DNA of 64,000 nucleotides from Patagioenas fasciata. Its lineage: Eukaryota; Chordata; Aves; Columbiformes; Columbidae. The notes under the pieces are model-generated. The model had not been told where the DNA came from and did no database searches. It saw only the letters and a program-made list of their open reading frames with translations. The stretch covers positions 4,839,445 through 4,903,444 of the forward strand of contig NC_092541.1 of the NCBI RefSeq assembly GCF_037038585.1. Reading direction: 5' to 3'. This document shows, piece after piece, positions 49,701 through 61,012 of this stretch; the first letter of the stretch is position 1; each line of letters starts with the position of its first letter. The position numbers were made by a program, and so were the translations under genes.

Positions 49701-51804
49701 CCAGAAGAGGATGCTTTTTTCTTAAGTGTATGGATCACATTGTAGGTGAGACCTCAGCTCCACAGAGCAGATATTCAAGACCTCCAGCAGGATAAAAGAG
49801 ATATTTGATTTTGTGTGCCATGGGAAGCGCTGTCTGCCTGCGCAGTCGGGGAGCCCTGCCCCAGGTATTTCTGCCCTTCTGGTCCCTCGGCCTTCAAGAA
49901 GCCCCTAACACCCCTTGATATTTCTGATGCCTATGTGGGGCATCTTGTCACATCCCTTCGGCGTGACAGAGACCCTCTGGAATCTTGGTATTGACAGAAT
50001 CTCCGAAAAATATGCAAGGCGCGGATCTACTGAATGAAATTCTGCGAATAGCTTGTTCAGCTCCCTCCTTTCCCATGGATGCTTGCCATGCCCCTGCTAT
50101 TTGTGTCTGACGTATCCTCTGTATTGTTCATTTTGGGTGAATTTGAAGGGATCTTGGACAAGGCAAGGACATGGGGCAGACACTTGCCTCAGCATCTTCT
50201 CCTGAAAACAGGGAGGGACGTTTTGCCCACGGGGATATTTTCGCTTTTTTGTCAAGATTTTGGTTCCTCACTCCGAGAGTCAAAACCTTCCTTGATTCAG
50301 GCATTAAATCCCGATCTATACCAAAGCCTGAGGCAGGTCAGGAGCTGGTGAGACCCTGGGAGAGCTGGTGTCACCACCAGGTACCGTTGCCCCATGCAGA
50401 TCCTTGTCCTCAGACCCTGACCTGTTCCACAACCCAGCCCCGTTCAGACCCGCTGGTGCCCAGATGAAGAAGAAAAGGGACACAAGGAATCAAAGTGACG
50501 CTGTCTATATTTCGGGTGGCTCAGCTGCCCCAGGCGTGGATGCTGAAGTTACGCAGCCACGCTCAGGGCGAGGAGATAATCTAATTCTTCGGGAAAACAT
50601 GCTGTGATTTAGCCATTTCATGAACCTGGGTAGCTTTTAAATGCTTCCTGAGCATGGACTTCTCATTGTGTTCTCAGTCTTTCTCTACTGGAATGGCACA
50701 TTTTCATTCTCAAAGTCCACGGTGATAAGTGAATTATTAAAGAAAATGCTGCTTCTCCCTTCTGATTTCTAAATATTCCCAGACATGGCAGTCCATTTCC
50801 AAGTTCACTCCCACCTTTCCATCTCCATGTTGGCACTGAAAGGATCTAATTCAATCATAAAAAGAAGAGACTTTTCTGGAAAGGTGAAAATAACCCAAGA
50901 ATCGCAGTAGCACCGAATTCCAACATCTCCCTCTTTGCCCTACGGATCATGAGGCTACACAGCCCCTACCTGGCACGTACAGAAACTCAACAAGACAGAT
51001 TCCAGCGAGAAATCCTACATGATAAACCGACAAATCAACTGAAATATTCTGTTATGCAACTCGCTGTCTGCTGCTTTTAAATGACATGAAATGTTTTATT
51101 CTGTATTTTTTGTTCTAAAGTGCTTCCAGTCGTATTTTGTTAATGTAGTTGTTTATGTACTGTTATATTTATTTTTAAAATAAGAAACTCGGGTTTCTTA
51201 CCAGCCACATTATAGGATACAACCAATTCTTTTAAAAATTATTTTTATTGTTGGTGCAAGGATTCAAGTGACATTTCCGTAATTAAAAACAACAAAATCC
51301 ATGATTTGAGGGATTTTACCAATGCATATTTTCTCAGGTGCCATTTGCGTTCTCAGCTTATTTGCCAGACTAAATTCACAAGACAGAATACAACAAAAGA
51401 AGAGAAAGAAGTCCAAAAACTGCAGCAGCCAAAAAGAAAATAGAATTAAATGTTTTCTTTAAAGGATTGATCACAGTTTAGTGGAAAGGAAGAAAATACC
51501 TGCTACACAGCCATGCAACAGACAGAATTCCTATTGCACAAGGAAATAAATACGCATCCTTTCACATCGAAAACAAATGCCTATTGCTACACTGACGAAA
51601 ATGGAGAAATTAAGAGTGGTGGGGAAGACTCCATTTGTGCAAAGGGAAGCCTAGACATTGCCCTTTAAAAATAACCCCCAAACTTGTCATTAATTACCAG
51701 CCAAATCTGAAGAAATTATGCTAAGAATCAAACATTCAGTCGTGGCCAGCTCAGCAGGGCGAAGGGTGAAAAGGAAGAAACACGCATACACACAAATCCC
51801 ATAG
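46723..51804. other. CR1-poor 5' part of intron 1
   Basis: About 5 kb from the minisatellite to the start of intron 1 with no recognisable CR1. GC-richer between 46.8 and 47.1 kb, strongly AT-rich between 50.6 and 51.8 kb. No exon or simple-repeat array was seen. Confidence 0.5.
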
Positions 51805-51834
51805 CTAATAATTAATTAATTCATTAATCAATCA
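51805..51834. promoter_or_regulatory. TAATTA-rich homeodomain-like cluster at the start of intron 1
   Basis: About 30 bases, starting 33 bases inside intron 1, consist of overlapping TAAT/ATTA cores (TAATAATTAATTAATTCATTAATCAATC style). Such cores match many homeodomain factors. It may equally be a degenerate TTAA tandem repeat. Confidence 0.35.
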
Positions 51835-51867
51835 TAGAAAGAGGGAAGGGGGGGGAAGAAATCTTAC

Positions 51868-51947
51868 CACCAAATTGGGTAACCGGCTAAGACCTTTGTG
51901 CCATTGAAGAGAAAAGATAAAATTAGTCCAAGCAGGTGGTAATCCAT
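51868..51947 (-). CDS. WNT3: WNT3 coding exon 1 (signal peptide)
   Basis: This 80-base coding part carries the start codon (51947-51945) and residues 1-26 plus two bases of codon 27. The translation begins MDYHLLGLILSFLF and ends GYPIWW once joined to exon 2. The leucine-rich core (about residues 4-14) is a typical signal-peptide h-region, with likely cleavage near the VLAG segment at residues 19-22. The exon ends TG and is followed by the donor GTAAGAT. The first base of exon 2 completes the second tryptophan codon, giving the YPIWW motif shared by WNT3 and WNT3A. It is too short for an ordinary ORF scan and was found by searching for that motif on the minus strand. The frame upstream of the ATG does not extend usefully, so this start is well supported. 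The 80-base length exactly accounts for the 355-residue total. Confidence 0.95.
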
Positions 51948-52192
51948 TAGTCCAAGGGGAAAATCTCAGCGAAGTTTGCAGAAAAACATCAAGTGCGAAA
52001 AATGAAGAATCCCCCTCCTTACAGAAAAAAAAAAAACCAAAACCAACAACAACAAAAAAGAGTTAAACAAAGTCCCTCGTAGTGCGGGTGACTTTCTGGC
52101 TTGTCAGAAACACACCTCTCCAAGCCTTTTCCCTGTAGATCACCCAAAAGCGTCTATTAAAAAGTGCAGGGCTCGGGGATGTCAGCAGGCAG

Positions 52193-52197
52193 CCAAT
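52193..52197 (+). promoter_or_regulatory. CCAAT box (NF-Y type)
   Basis: AGCCAATCAG on the plus strand (core 52193-52197) is a strong NF-Y-type context with the flanking CAG. It is inverted relative to WNT3, which NF-Y tolerates. Its place about 250 bases upstream of the ATG, just upstream of a TATA-like element, supports promoter function. Confidence 0.5.
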
Positions 52198-52240
52198 CAG
52201 ACCGCATGGCCCAAGGTGAGGGATGAGTCTCCGCTCAGGG

Positions 52241-52250
52241 CTGTCAATCA
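52241..52250 (-). promoter_or_regulatory. PBX-MEIS composite site (TGATTGACAG)
   Basis: The minus strand reads TGATTGACAG exactly. This is the consensus decamer bound by PBX-PREP/MEIS homeodomain heterodimers. It lies about 300 bases upstream of the WNT3 start codon and about 45 bases from the CCAAT box. PBX control of the Wnt3/Wnt9b locus in mouse facial ectoderm is established knowledge; that this copy is used is inference. Confidence 0.55.
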
Positions 52251-52708
52251 CGCTCTCCTCCCCCTCCACCCCACAACTTTGTTCCTAACCCTCGCTAGCA
52301 CAGACAAACCCTCTTTGCAGGAGACTTCGCTGGGGCAGTGAGATTTTTGGAGTTTTGTGTTTGTTTTTTTTTTAATATATCTATCTATATTTATATATTT
52401 TTCCTAAATTTCACTTAGAAACCCAGGACGCACAGACCCTGCTTCTGGCTTGGCATGCCAAGACTTTGCAAGGTAAGGACGAAGGGTGAATGCGATTGTG
52501 CTTAATCTCACGGTGGGGGTGAGATAGGCAACTTATTCTTTAGATGGAAAAGGAGGTGAACATTAACCCTTGCTGGAGACGGGGATAATCGGAGCACCGA
52601 AGAGGCAGAACAACCCTCTGAAAGTGTTGATGTGAGCCATGTGGGCAAAGCCGGTTATAAACTTGAAATGAAATCTGCACTGCCCAGGTTTTTGAAAGCG
52701 TGTGAGTG

Positions 52709-52751
52709 GGATGGATGGATGGATGGATGGATGGATGGATGGATGGATGGA
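52709..52751. repeat. (GGAT)n microsatellite
   Basis: About ten GGAT units 5' of WNT3, roughly 450 bases upstream of the CCAAT box, followed by GGAGGGGGGAAA. Confidence 0.95.
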
Positions 52752-52900
52752 GGGGGGAAACAGTGGTAACAGGGTTTTCTACTGAGGAAAGAATGCCATG
52801 TCATGGTGAGAGTGGAGCAGGCAGATGGGAAGATGTCCTGTTAATGAATTTCTTGTGAAGTACATCTTTGGGTGCCAAAAAGATGAAAATATTATCAAAA

Positions 52901-52928
52901 AACACACACACATAATAATAATAATAAA
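52901..52928. repeat. (CA)n-(ATA)n short compound microsatellite
   Basis: ACACACACACATAATAATAATAATAAAT; only a few units of each. Confidence 0.85.
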
Positions 52929-53438
52929 TCACAAGCATTGTCACTTATAGAGGTTGCATATTGCAAATAGACCCAACAAAGATTTTCCCTGAAAACCCTT
53001 GTTACTGCACAGAGATGCTGTTTTTGCAGGAGCTGTGGTGCCAGAGTAGCAGACCTAGGGGACGACTCCACAGAACAGGACAAAGAGAAGTCCAAAAAGG
53101 TGCTTTTGCTCGTGAAGCACACTTGACAGTCCCGGTTCTGTTGCCTGCAGTGGAACTGCCCAGTTGGCAGCCACCAGCAGATGAGGTGCTTTAGGGGTAG
53201 CCAGCAAATGGATTTATTACAGATCAATGGCTCTAACAGAGGCCCAAGGTCCCATCTTGGGCAGCTTGGTGCATCTCTTGGTTTTGAAAGTTCTAGACTT
53301 TCTCCTGATATTAAAGCCCTGAGTACAAACACATTCCTTGTTGCTCTCTAATTACTGGGATGCCTCACGCGTCCGTCTTTCTGGATTCCCAGTTCTTATG
53401 GATTTTAGTGTATTTGGACACTCAGCGCGGAGCTGTTT

Positions 53439-53675
53439 TCATAAATGGTAACTGGTTTCCTGGCCATCATGCCTCCAAGAGATGAAATCCCCCAGCTGGT
53501 CCCTCTGCACCTCTTCATCAGTCTCTGCATCTGCTGCAAGGACTATGAGGTCAGGCTTCTCCAGGCTTAGTGCAATGGGTTTCCCAGCTACCTGTGACCC
53601 GTCATAGATGTTAAACGTGGCTTGTTCTTCTGGTGTGATTTCAAACCCCAAGAGGTATGCTTGGTGTAGTCTATC
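53439..53675 (-). other. Unexplained open frame, possible exon or gene relic
   Basis: Minus strand, about 1.5 kb upstream of the WNT3 ATG and in the same orientation. The frame is open from the base after TTTCCCAG, an acceptor-like sequence ending at 53676, to a TGA at 53441-53439: 78 codons. There is no good ATG; it reads from GATAGACTACACCAAGC. The predicted peptide has a soluble-protein composition: acidic, no cysteine, few low-complexity runs, with segments such as PEEQATFNIYDGSQ and LIVLAADAETDEEVQRDQ. I do not recognise a family. It could be a fragment of a processed pseudogene, an exapted exon or chance. No donor is evident inside the frame. Confidence 0.25.
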
Positions 53676-55035
53676 CTGGGAAATCTCTTACCTGACACCC
53701 AACTATGTTTTATTGAAACAATCACTTGGGTTTAAGAAAGTGATGGTTTTCAAACGAGCATTTGGAGACAGACTTTATTTGTTCCACTAAATTAAGCCCT
53801 ACCTGGGAATCTTCCGCAGATCTTGAACTTGTTGTCCATGTTTTTGGCTATGAAGCACAGAACCTGGCATGGGCTTGGCCTGGCCAACCTGAAGGAATAT
53901 TGCTCACAATTCAGGGTTAGTGTGTAACAGAAACTGTTCCAAATAGGCTCTTAAGATGGGATCCACCCCTTCTGGAGGTTGAGTTTAGCAGGATGGATGA
54001 AGATGGTCCTGTGTCCCTGTCTCTCTGGGTCCAGTGCCAGGGAATGATCATAGGCATTTTTAACTCACCGGTTAAAGTGATGGAATACGTGAGTTGCCAC
54101 TAAAGAACCTGTAAGTCTGTCTAGAAAAAGCAGACTTTAAATTGCTACACAGACTTCTGTCTCTATTGGGTAACTTTTTGGAGCTGCACAAACAGAATAA
54201 GGATTAAAAGCACTGAGCAAAAACATTTTCATCATTAAAGTGTTGAACTGTGAAAGAGACAGCAAAGGAAGGACTGAAGATATCCGAGGTGATACTACAG
54301 CTGGCTGGCATCCCATGGAAAAGGACAAAAAAGCCCCAACACTGCAGAAATCCTACTGAGGAGAGCTTTTGAATTCTGAATTGAATGGCTGGTTGGACCG
54401 TGCATGGCAACAGAGAAAAAGGATTTCTCCATCATCAAGGTCTTGGTGGTTGGGGTGTTCCTGTACATCAGATGCTGAGGAGCACTGCAAAGCGCTCTTT
54501 ATCCACTTCTGGATGCTAGGATTTATAACTCAAGCCAAAAACGAGCTACAAAATGCTGCTCCTGCAGACAACCAAGTGGGGGAAAGTGACCCAAGACCCA
54601 AACCCCAGAGATTTTAATTGCTGTTGTGCCTTGGGCAGAGATCTCAGTGTTTGTTGCCTCAGGAAGTGCTGCAGAGATGCTAAAGCACCCAACCCACACC
54701 CCAGTAACCTCCCAACATTGTACTGAGGTGGCCACAGACAGGTTCTGAAAGATGAGCAGCTTGTTGGTAAAGATTTGATCCCAAGCAGACTGAAATCAAT
54801 GGGAAGCTCTCAATAGGCTGTGACAGGTATCTGATGAAGTTTCACAAGTCCCCTGTCCTCCCATACCTTTTAACTTCTCCCACCCATTGCTCTTTTATCT
54901 GATCTGGACATCATGGTCTGTTTGTCCCAGCATCACGAGGAATTCTTCTTGTCCTAACTTTTGGGAAGAGATGGTGACCTGAGTGTGTCTGCAGTTGCTT
55001 TGGTGTGGAGATCCTGTGGGATCCTGTGAGTGGAA

Positions 55036-55465
55036 TCGTACAATTATGGAGTCATAGAATGTCCTGAGCTGGAGGGACCCACAGGATCATGGGTTCCAAC
55101 TGCTGTCCCTGCACAGGACACCCCACAGCTCACCCCGTGTGTCTGAGGACGTTGTCCAGTCTCTTCTTGAACACTGTCAGGTTGGGCCGTGACACCTCCC
55201 TGGGAGCCTGTTCAGTGTCCAGCACCTCTGGGTGCAGAACCTTTTCCTCATGTCCCACTGACCCTCCCTGGCACAACTCCTGCCATTCCCTGGGCTCTGT
55301 CACTGTCACAGAGAAGAGCTCACCCTGCCCCTCCTGCTCCCCTGCTGAACCTGCAGCCCATGAGCTCTGCCCTCAGTCTGCTCTGCTCCAGCTGAGCAAA
55401 CCCAGGGACTGCAGCCGCTCCTCATACGGCTTCCCCTCCAAACCTTCACCAACTTCGTAGCCTCC
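55036..55465 (-). mobile_element. CR1 LINE fragment
   Basis: GTCATAGAATGTCCTGAGCTGGAGGGACCC, TGTCCCTGCACAGGACACCCC and TTCTTGAACACTGTCAGG, ending near CCAACTTCGTAGCCTCC. The only sizeable CR1 upstream of WNT3 before 62 kb. Confidence 0.88.
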
Positions 55466-57833
55466 TATGGACATTGTCCAGCAGCTAAGTAGAAGATACT
55501 TGTTGTCTCCAACCCTGTTCATGTGTGACTTGCAGTGACTCCTGTCTCTAAATTTCTCCAACTGAAATGAGTAGAAAGATGAATAGAAAAACAATGTCAG
55601 GTTTCAGCTGTATCTTCGGTTGTGTCAGCCTAGATCCCCGAAACCTTAAAATGGCAGGCATATCTCACCCAGGAGTACGACGCATCTCACGGGGATGAAG
55701 ACTAGGTTGCCTATGGAACGGACAGACTTACTTTCAGCCTTCTCTGCTGCAAAATGAAAATCTGATGCGTACATGCTAAAATTATCCTGGGGATATTTCA
55801 TGCTAGCCTGAACAAATATTTATGGGTTCTACAGCAAACATTAGTTTTAAATGTAATTTCTAAGAGCAAATGACAGTTACCCAAAAGAGTGTGATTTCAA
55901 AATTTCACACATAGATACCTTCTTGTGCTGCTGACTGACAGTTTTATTTACTGAAGGTCTTTTCAATCACATTGGTCTGTCTAGCTTGGCAATATTGACT
56001 CTTATAGATCATTTCAATATACCCAGAAATGAAAAAAAATGAGGAAACTAGAGGTTTGGCCGCTCAAGAAAAGTCTTGTTGCCTTTACAATGTCAGTATA
56101 AAGGTCTTTCTGTATTGTGCTAACACACAAACCACTGCAAACTCAACCACTGTAGGTGCCAAAGTGTCCGAAGGGATCCTTTGGTTTATTCTAAAGACAC
56201 TCCAGCAAAGGAGCATTGTAGTTACACTGGAAACATGCCTCCCCTTCCCCTCGGTGCTCTAATTTTTCTCACTTTTCTTTCTTTTAGCCTTTCTTCCTTT
56301 CTCCATCAGAATCCACCAGCAGGAAGAAATGGGGTGCCTGGGGAAGGTGATGGGACCATGGAGTCTCCTGGGTTTGTTCTCACTGTGTGTTTTACCAATG
56401 AGTGTGAGCTGACCTTCCCTGGGTGGAATCACCCCGTGGTCAACGTGATGTGAAGATAATGGCTCAAACCACACAGCAAAGGGCAATAGATGGATGACTT
56501 GGGATGACATGACAGAGGAGGTTTAGATGCCTGATTCTGTGTGTTGGGAAGGCATGGAACGTGCGTGACCTGTGGTCCATTGGTGCAGCACTAAGCAATG
56601 GTATCAGAGCACTTGATTTGCAGATTGACTCCGGTTCAGTGGTGGAGGGTGGCTTAGCTGTGTGCTAGATGTTGAACTGCATATTCGGGAACTGCTGGGC
56701 ATGGCCAGAAACAGAAACTGAGAAGGTGGGTCCCTCCAGACCATGGTCCTTTAGGGGGTTTCAAGTCTTAGAAGCAGCTGAGTTTGCTGTTTTGAAAACC
56801 TAAATTTTGGTCTTAGTATCTAAAGTGGAGACAAAATAGCAAATTTCTTCTTTGATGTCTCTAGCCAACAGTCCTGAAGTAAACCATTACAAAAGAGTGA
56901 TGTAAAGAGCTGAAGAAATCCTTCCCAAAAGCATGAATGAGCTGTATGAGTCCCATCTTAAACTACTCAAAACCTGCATGTTGCTGAGAGTTGTGTTTGT
57001 TGCTAACGTACAACTGATAGCACTAACATTTCTGTCTAAACTTACCTGTTCCATAGCTTTCTTGGCCAAATCTCCTGTCTCCTAGATCCTTATGTTCCCT
57101 CTGGCTCCAACAGACTGTTCTCCTCTGTGCTTTTTGCTTCTTCACGTCTCAGTTCACGTTAGCTTGGCACACCAAGGCAGTCATTATGGGGCAACAGCAA
57201 TCCCATATTAACACCTGAGCCGTGTGACGTAAAGAAGGACCTCAATGAGTATTCCATGACCTCTGATCTTCTTTGGACAGGATTATTTCCAGGTATCTTC
57301 TTGACATGCTCGATCACCAATGATTGGGGGGGGTAGGCTCCAGCACGTTGACATTGCACGGACAAGCCTGCATACCTCTCACTCCTGTTAGGTACCTCAT
57401 GTCCATGTTTAGTCCAAAAAAACTTTAATACTCTCATGTATTAAAGCTCGCGGCTGATGAGGGGTGGAGGGAATGTGCCTCTCATGTTTGCCTACCTGTG
57501 CGTCCGGTGGAGCAGTTGATGTGTCAGGCTGGTAGGTTCCTACAGGAGAGGTGGCCACAGGGGAGAAGTATCCACTGTCATAGGAAAACGGATCTTCAGC
57601 TGTTCAGATGAGCACCATGATGTTGTTTTTACTGGATTTTTTTTTTAATTCGACTTTGCTAAAGACACAGCGATGAAGCAAAGTCAGGTTTTAGCAGGAG
57701 GTCTAATGGTTGTGGAGGGGATGGTAACAGAAAGCTCTGAGTTCAGCATAACCCTTTAGCATTGTTTTTAGTGTTTTAGGAATAGCTTTATGGCTTTTTT
57801 TTTTTCCCCTGCAAATATCCTTACATCACTCTT

Positions 57834-57862
57834 TTTATATATATATATATATATATATTTTT
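57834..57862. repeat. (TA)n microsatellite
   Basis: TTTTTATATATATATATATATATATTTTT, a short TA dinucleotide run between T tracts. Confidence 0.95.
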
Positions 57863-60527
57863 CAAAATAGTCTAAGCTCACAGTTTAGAAATCCTGCACT
57901 CAGGATATTTTTGTCTTCCAGTGATGACAGTAACTCCTTCGAATCAAACTTTTGCTGCTATATCCCAGAAGATCTTGTGGTTAAGGACTGGGACTTCTCA
58001 TTTTACGTTTTTGCAACTCTGGTGGAGTAAGCTGCTGTAGTACCTGATGTCATATCCAAACTCAGGAAACCTGAGCTGTGTTCTCAACTTTACCAATGAC
58101 TCCTCATATGATTTTGATGGCTCAGGTTCCTTATCTGTTCCTGTGTTTCTTGCTTGTAGAACATGGGAAATAACTGCTTCTATGTGTCTCCTGTTGTTTC
58201 CTTCGGGAGGGAACTGTCTCTCCTTCTGTTTGTGCAGACCTGAGCTAGAACATCAAGGGACAGCTATGAATCACAGACCTAATAATCAAAACATTTCTTA
58301 TTATTAACAGCACCGCTACTACTGAATGTATGAGCAGAACTGGAATTCCTGTCCTTGTATGTGAAGGGCAGAGTGAATGATAAACAGTACCTCTCATGGT
58401 TTCATTTTTCTTTTTTTTTTTTATTCATATATATCTTGTTCTATGGCCAAGGGATCACAGGAAATATGTGAAGTGAGATGCTGAGTGCTGGTTCCTCCAC
58501 CATTGCCAATAAGTCAGAAATTCTCTAAGGACACCTTGTCTCAGTGCCGGGTGCCACTGAACTGGAACTGCCACAGACTTTGAATAAAAACTTCTTTCTT
58601 TCACTGGAACCTGCTTGAATTACTTTAGCACCCCACAGTTCGAACTCTGGTTAGATTTTCAGATCACTCTGTCTTGCCATGGAGATGTTGAGAAAGTCGG
58701 CTAATGAAGCCCTGAGATGCATTTTCGTTTAGTGACTATGACAACTTGGAACACAGAGCTAGCAATGAAGCCCATTTCAAACTTCAGTAAATAAAACTAC
58801 ATAAATATTATGTTTGATTGGCACAGTTTTGCCTGAAATAGTGTTGTACCATGTTGCAGCATGTGGGGACACTACTTCATCAATAGACTTTAAAAGAGGC
58901 AGTACTTGTGATGAAGCTTTGAAGTCTTGTCTGTTAACCTTCTATTCCTCTGTCCAAGTCATCCCTTCTTGTCTTCTGAAGTAAAGGGATATCCGAGGCT
59001 GGTAGAGTAGAGCACCTGTCCCATCAGCCATCAGTTATCAGTGGGAAAATCACTTCCAGACAACTTCTAGGGTTCCATTCAGTCTTCACCTGAGCAGCTT
59101 TGCCAGGCTAACGCCCAGTGGAAAAGGTCTCAGAAGGGTTTCTTGCACATGGATGTAATTTTTTTTCATCATTATGAAGCAATAGGCAAGGATACAGATG
59201 AAGTATGAGTAGGATGGCTGGGTATGTGTAAAGCCATTGTATCTGTATGTGGTCTACACACAGGTGTATGTGAGCAAGACTAGATGGTTGAGGGTGGCTA
59301 AGCATGTGTAGACCAGTGGTCACAGGTAGACAAGGCTTTGCTGGTGGGGAAGCAGCCTCAAGGCAAGTCCAAGAGACTTCTGGGAAACGGGTCCATTATA
59401 AAAAGCGCTGTATGGTAAGTGCACATTGCCTCTCTGAAGTTCTGTAGCACAGGGCAATTTTACACCTTGTGTTTGAGGCCAGCCTTGCTCTAAGGGAGAG
59501 GCAGAGATGCCTTTCACAACTGCAGTAAATCTGACTAATTGGACTAGTTGAGCATATGAAGAAACTATGCCCCAGGTCTTGGGCTTGTTTGAAGACAGCT
59601 CTGTCTACTTTGACACCTGCAGGAATGCATCCCAGGGACGGGGGGAAGGAATGGAGAGCAAAGAGAGCAGAGTCATTCCTCTCCCTTCCTTCCTCCCCGG
59701 GACTCCAGCCTAGCAATACCCTGGAGGCTGGAAAACACATGGTAAAAAATGAGACCAGATATTTTTTGCTTCAGGCTATGACTTGCCATGATGTAGCTGG
59801 AAATCATGGGGCCCTCTGATGCGGGCAAGTGCTTGTGCTGTTGGAGCCCTTTTGCTGCATGCACTCATGCCAACGCTGTGTACCTCCTGGGCTGTTTGGT
59901 GAGCCATGCCAGGGGGGCACTGCTGCACTGGAGACCTTCTTCCTACCGGGACTTTTCCACCTGAGCAGGCTGCAGTGCCCATTTGTAATGTCCCCATCTA
60001 CTCACACCCCAGTCCTGAGCATGCCAACAGGGAAGTGTCATAGTCCAGCACAACCAACAAAAAGCACAGATAAACAATATATTTTTGCATTTTTACGCAG
60101 CTCCAAGGAGATGCACCCCAGGTACTCGTTATCCTGCCAAAGGTCGGGATTGATGGCACAGACCTCAGTCTTCCTTGCATCTTGGGTTGTCACCTGCATT
60201 CATAGGGTGGGTATGAGACGTGTGCTGGATCTGGCACCGCTGTGTGTGGCCAAGACTTTGACTGTCCATGGGCACAGTGTTTGACAGGTCCCTGGAAGCC
60301 CTCGCTGTGCCTGAACACTGGATGCAAGAGGAGCTCTGCTCAGACTTGGCCTGGTTCAGCTACGTGTGGGCACGGCAGAGCAGCGATGCCAGGTCTGGAT
60401 TGTCCTGAGCCCCTTCTGAGACAGCTCAGCCTGAAATATCAGGGATCCACAAGTTTTGCTTGATCACCATGAGGATGTTGGGCTGAACTGTAAGAAGATG
60501 AAATACTGGGGAGGGATGAATGGGGGA

Positions 60528-60612
60528 GAAGCTGGGCTGGGCTTTGCTGAGCTGGGGCTGGGACTGGGCTTTGTTGGGCTGGGGTTGAGTTTGGACCGGG
60601 CTGAGTCTGAGC
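60528..60612. repeat. Degenerate GGGCT-rich tandem repeat
   Basis: Repeated CTGGGCTTTG(C/T)TG(A/G)GCTGGGG words with a period of about 25 bases. The plus strand has many GGG runs and could form a G-quadruplex. Confidence 0.6.
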
Positions 60613-60720
60613 TGGTCCAGGGATGAGAAAAGGCCAGGGCAGCTGGCTGGAGGCAGGCAGGAGGTCTGGAGCTCTGCCTGCAGAGCAGCCTGGTGGGGAT
60701 TCAATCCGGGAAGTTTTAAT

Positions 60721-60742
60721 GACACAACAACAACAACAACAA
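60721..60742. repeat. (ACA)n short microsatellite
   Basis: ACACAACAACAACAACAACAAA, about six ACA units. Confidence 0.85.
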
Positions 60743-60982
60743 AAGAGGAAAGAGGGGAAAGGAAGAAAAGGCTCCTGCAGGGCTGGTTGCCACGGAGACC
60801 CCAAGGAAGTTTGAACCAGTCCTGCTCTTTTCACAGCCGCCTTTGAGCCAAGGAGGGAATTATGGCTGGCGATAAAAGGAGACATGTGGCCCTTTGCTCA
60901 CAGGGACCGGCCTCTGCAGTTACGAGTCTTCGGCTCATTTTCCCCCTTGTCCCCTCCTGCAATTATACATTTGAATCTCAGG

Positions 60983-61012
60983 AAAAAAAAAAAGAAAAAA
61001 GAAAAAAAAATC
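60983..61012 (+). repeat. A-rich tract
   Basis: Runs of A broken by single G (AAAAAAAAAAAGAAAAAAGAAAA style). It separates the two halves of an imperfect local duplication. No retroposon body was recognised next to it. Confidence 0.8.

Larger units (their letters stand above)
12355..51867 (-). other. WNT3: WNT3 intron 1
   Basis: This 39.5-kb intron runs from donor GTAAGAT at 51867 to acceptor GGTTGCAG at 12355. It is the main landing zone for CR1 elements in the window and also carries the 60-bp minisatellite at 46180-46722. The stretch 34777-43496 is strikingly poor in recognisable CR1 and AT-rich in its second half. I found no exon of another gene inside it. Alternative first exons of WNT3 cannot be excluded without transcripts. 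Confidence 0.9.
447..51947 (-). other. WNT3: WNT3 gene, coding span (4 coding exons)
   Basis: WNT3 encodes a secreted, lipid-modified glycoprotein that binds Frizzled and LRP5/6 on receiving cells and activates beta-catenin signalling. It is needed for primitive streak formation and for limb and face outgrowth in vertebrates. Four minus-strand exons (51947-51868, 12354-12113, 2507-2242, 926-447) join with matching phases at GT/AG junctions: 80 + 242 + 266 + 480 = 1068 bases, or 355 residues plus stop. I call WNT3 rather than WNT3A because of the leader sequence, the [11 protein letters not shown] segment and the THTCK-like terminus with [10 protein letters not shown] before it; WNT3A has different residues at these places. 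No frameshift, premature stop or lost cysteine is visible. Intron 1 is very long (39.5 kb) and, with intron 2, has taken in many CR1 insertions. Non-coding exon boundaries cannot be fixed from sequence alone. Confidence 0.97.
51948..52270 (-). promoter_or_regulatory. WNT3: WNT3 5' UTR and putative core promoter
   Basis: This block lies immediately upstream of the WNT3 ATG. On the minus strand it includes, in order toward the gene: the PBX-MEIS decamer (52250-52241), an ATTGG (inverted CCAAT) box at 52197-52193, and a weak TATA-like TTTTTAATA at 52163-52155. A T-rich leader with a (TTG)n run and an oligo-T tract follows (about 52055-52020), ending at the ATG. The CCAAT-to-TATA spacing of about 30 bases fits a core promoter with a start site near 52120-52130, but that is inference. 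Unusually for a developmental gene the block is not clearly CpG-rich. Confidence 0.55.

Noticed and set aside
51060..51330. AT-rich block resembling a 3' UTR with AATAAA-like words
   Set aside because: No coding exon precedes it on either strand apart from WNT3 exon 1, which reads away from this use. It is best treated as AT-rich intron.
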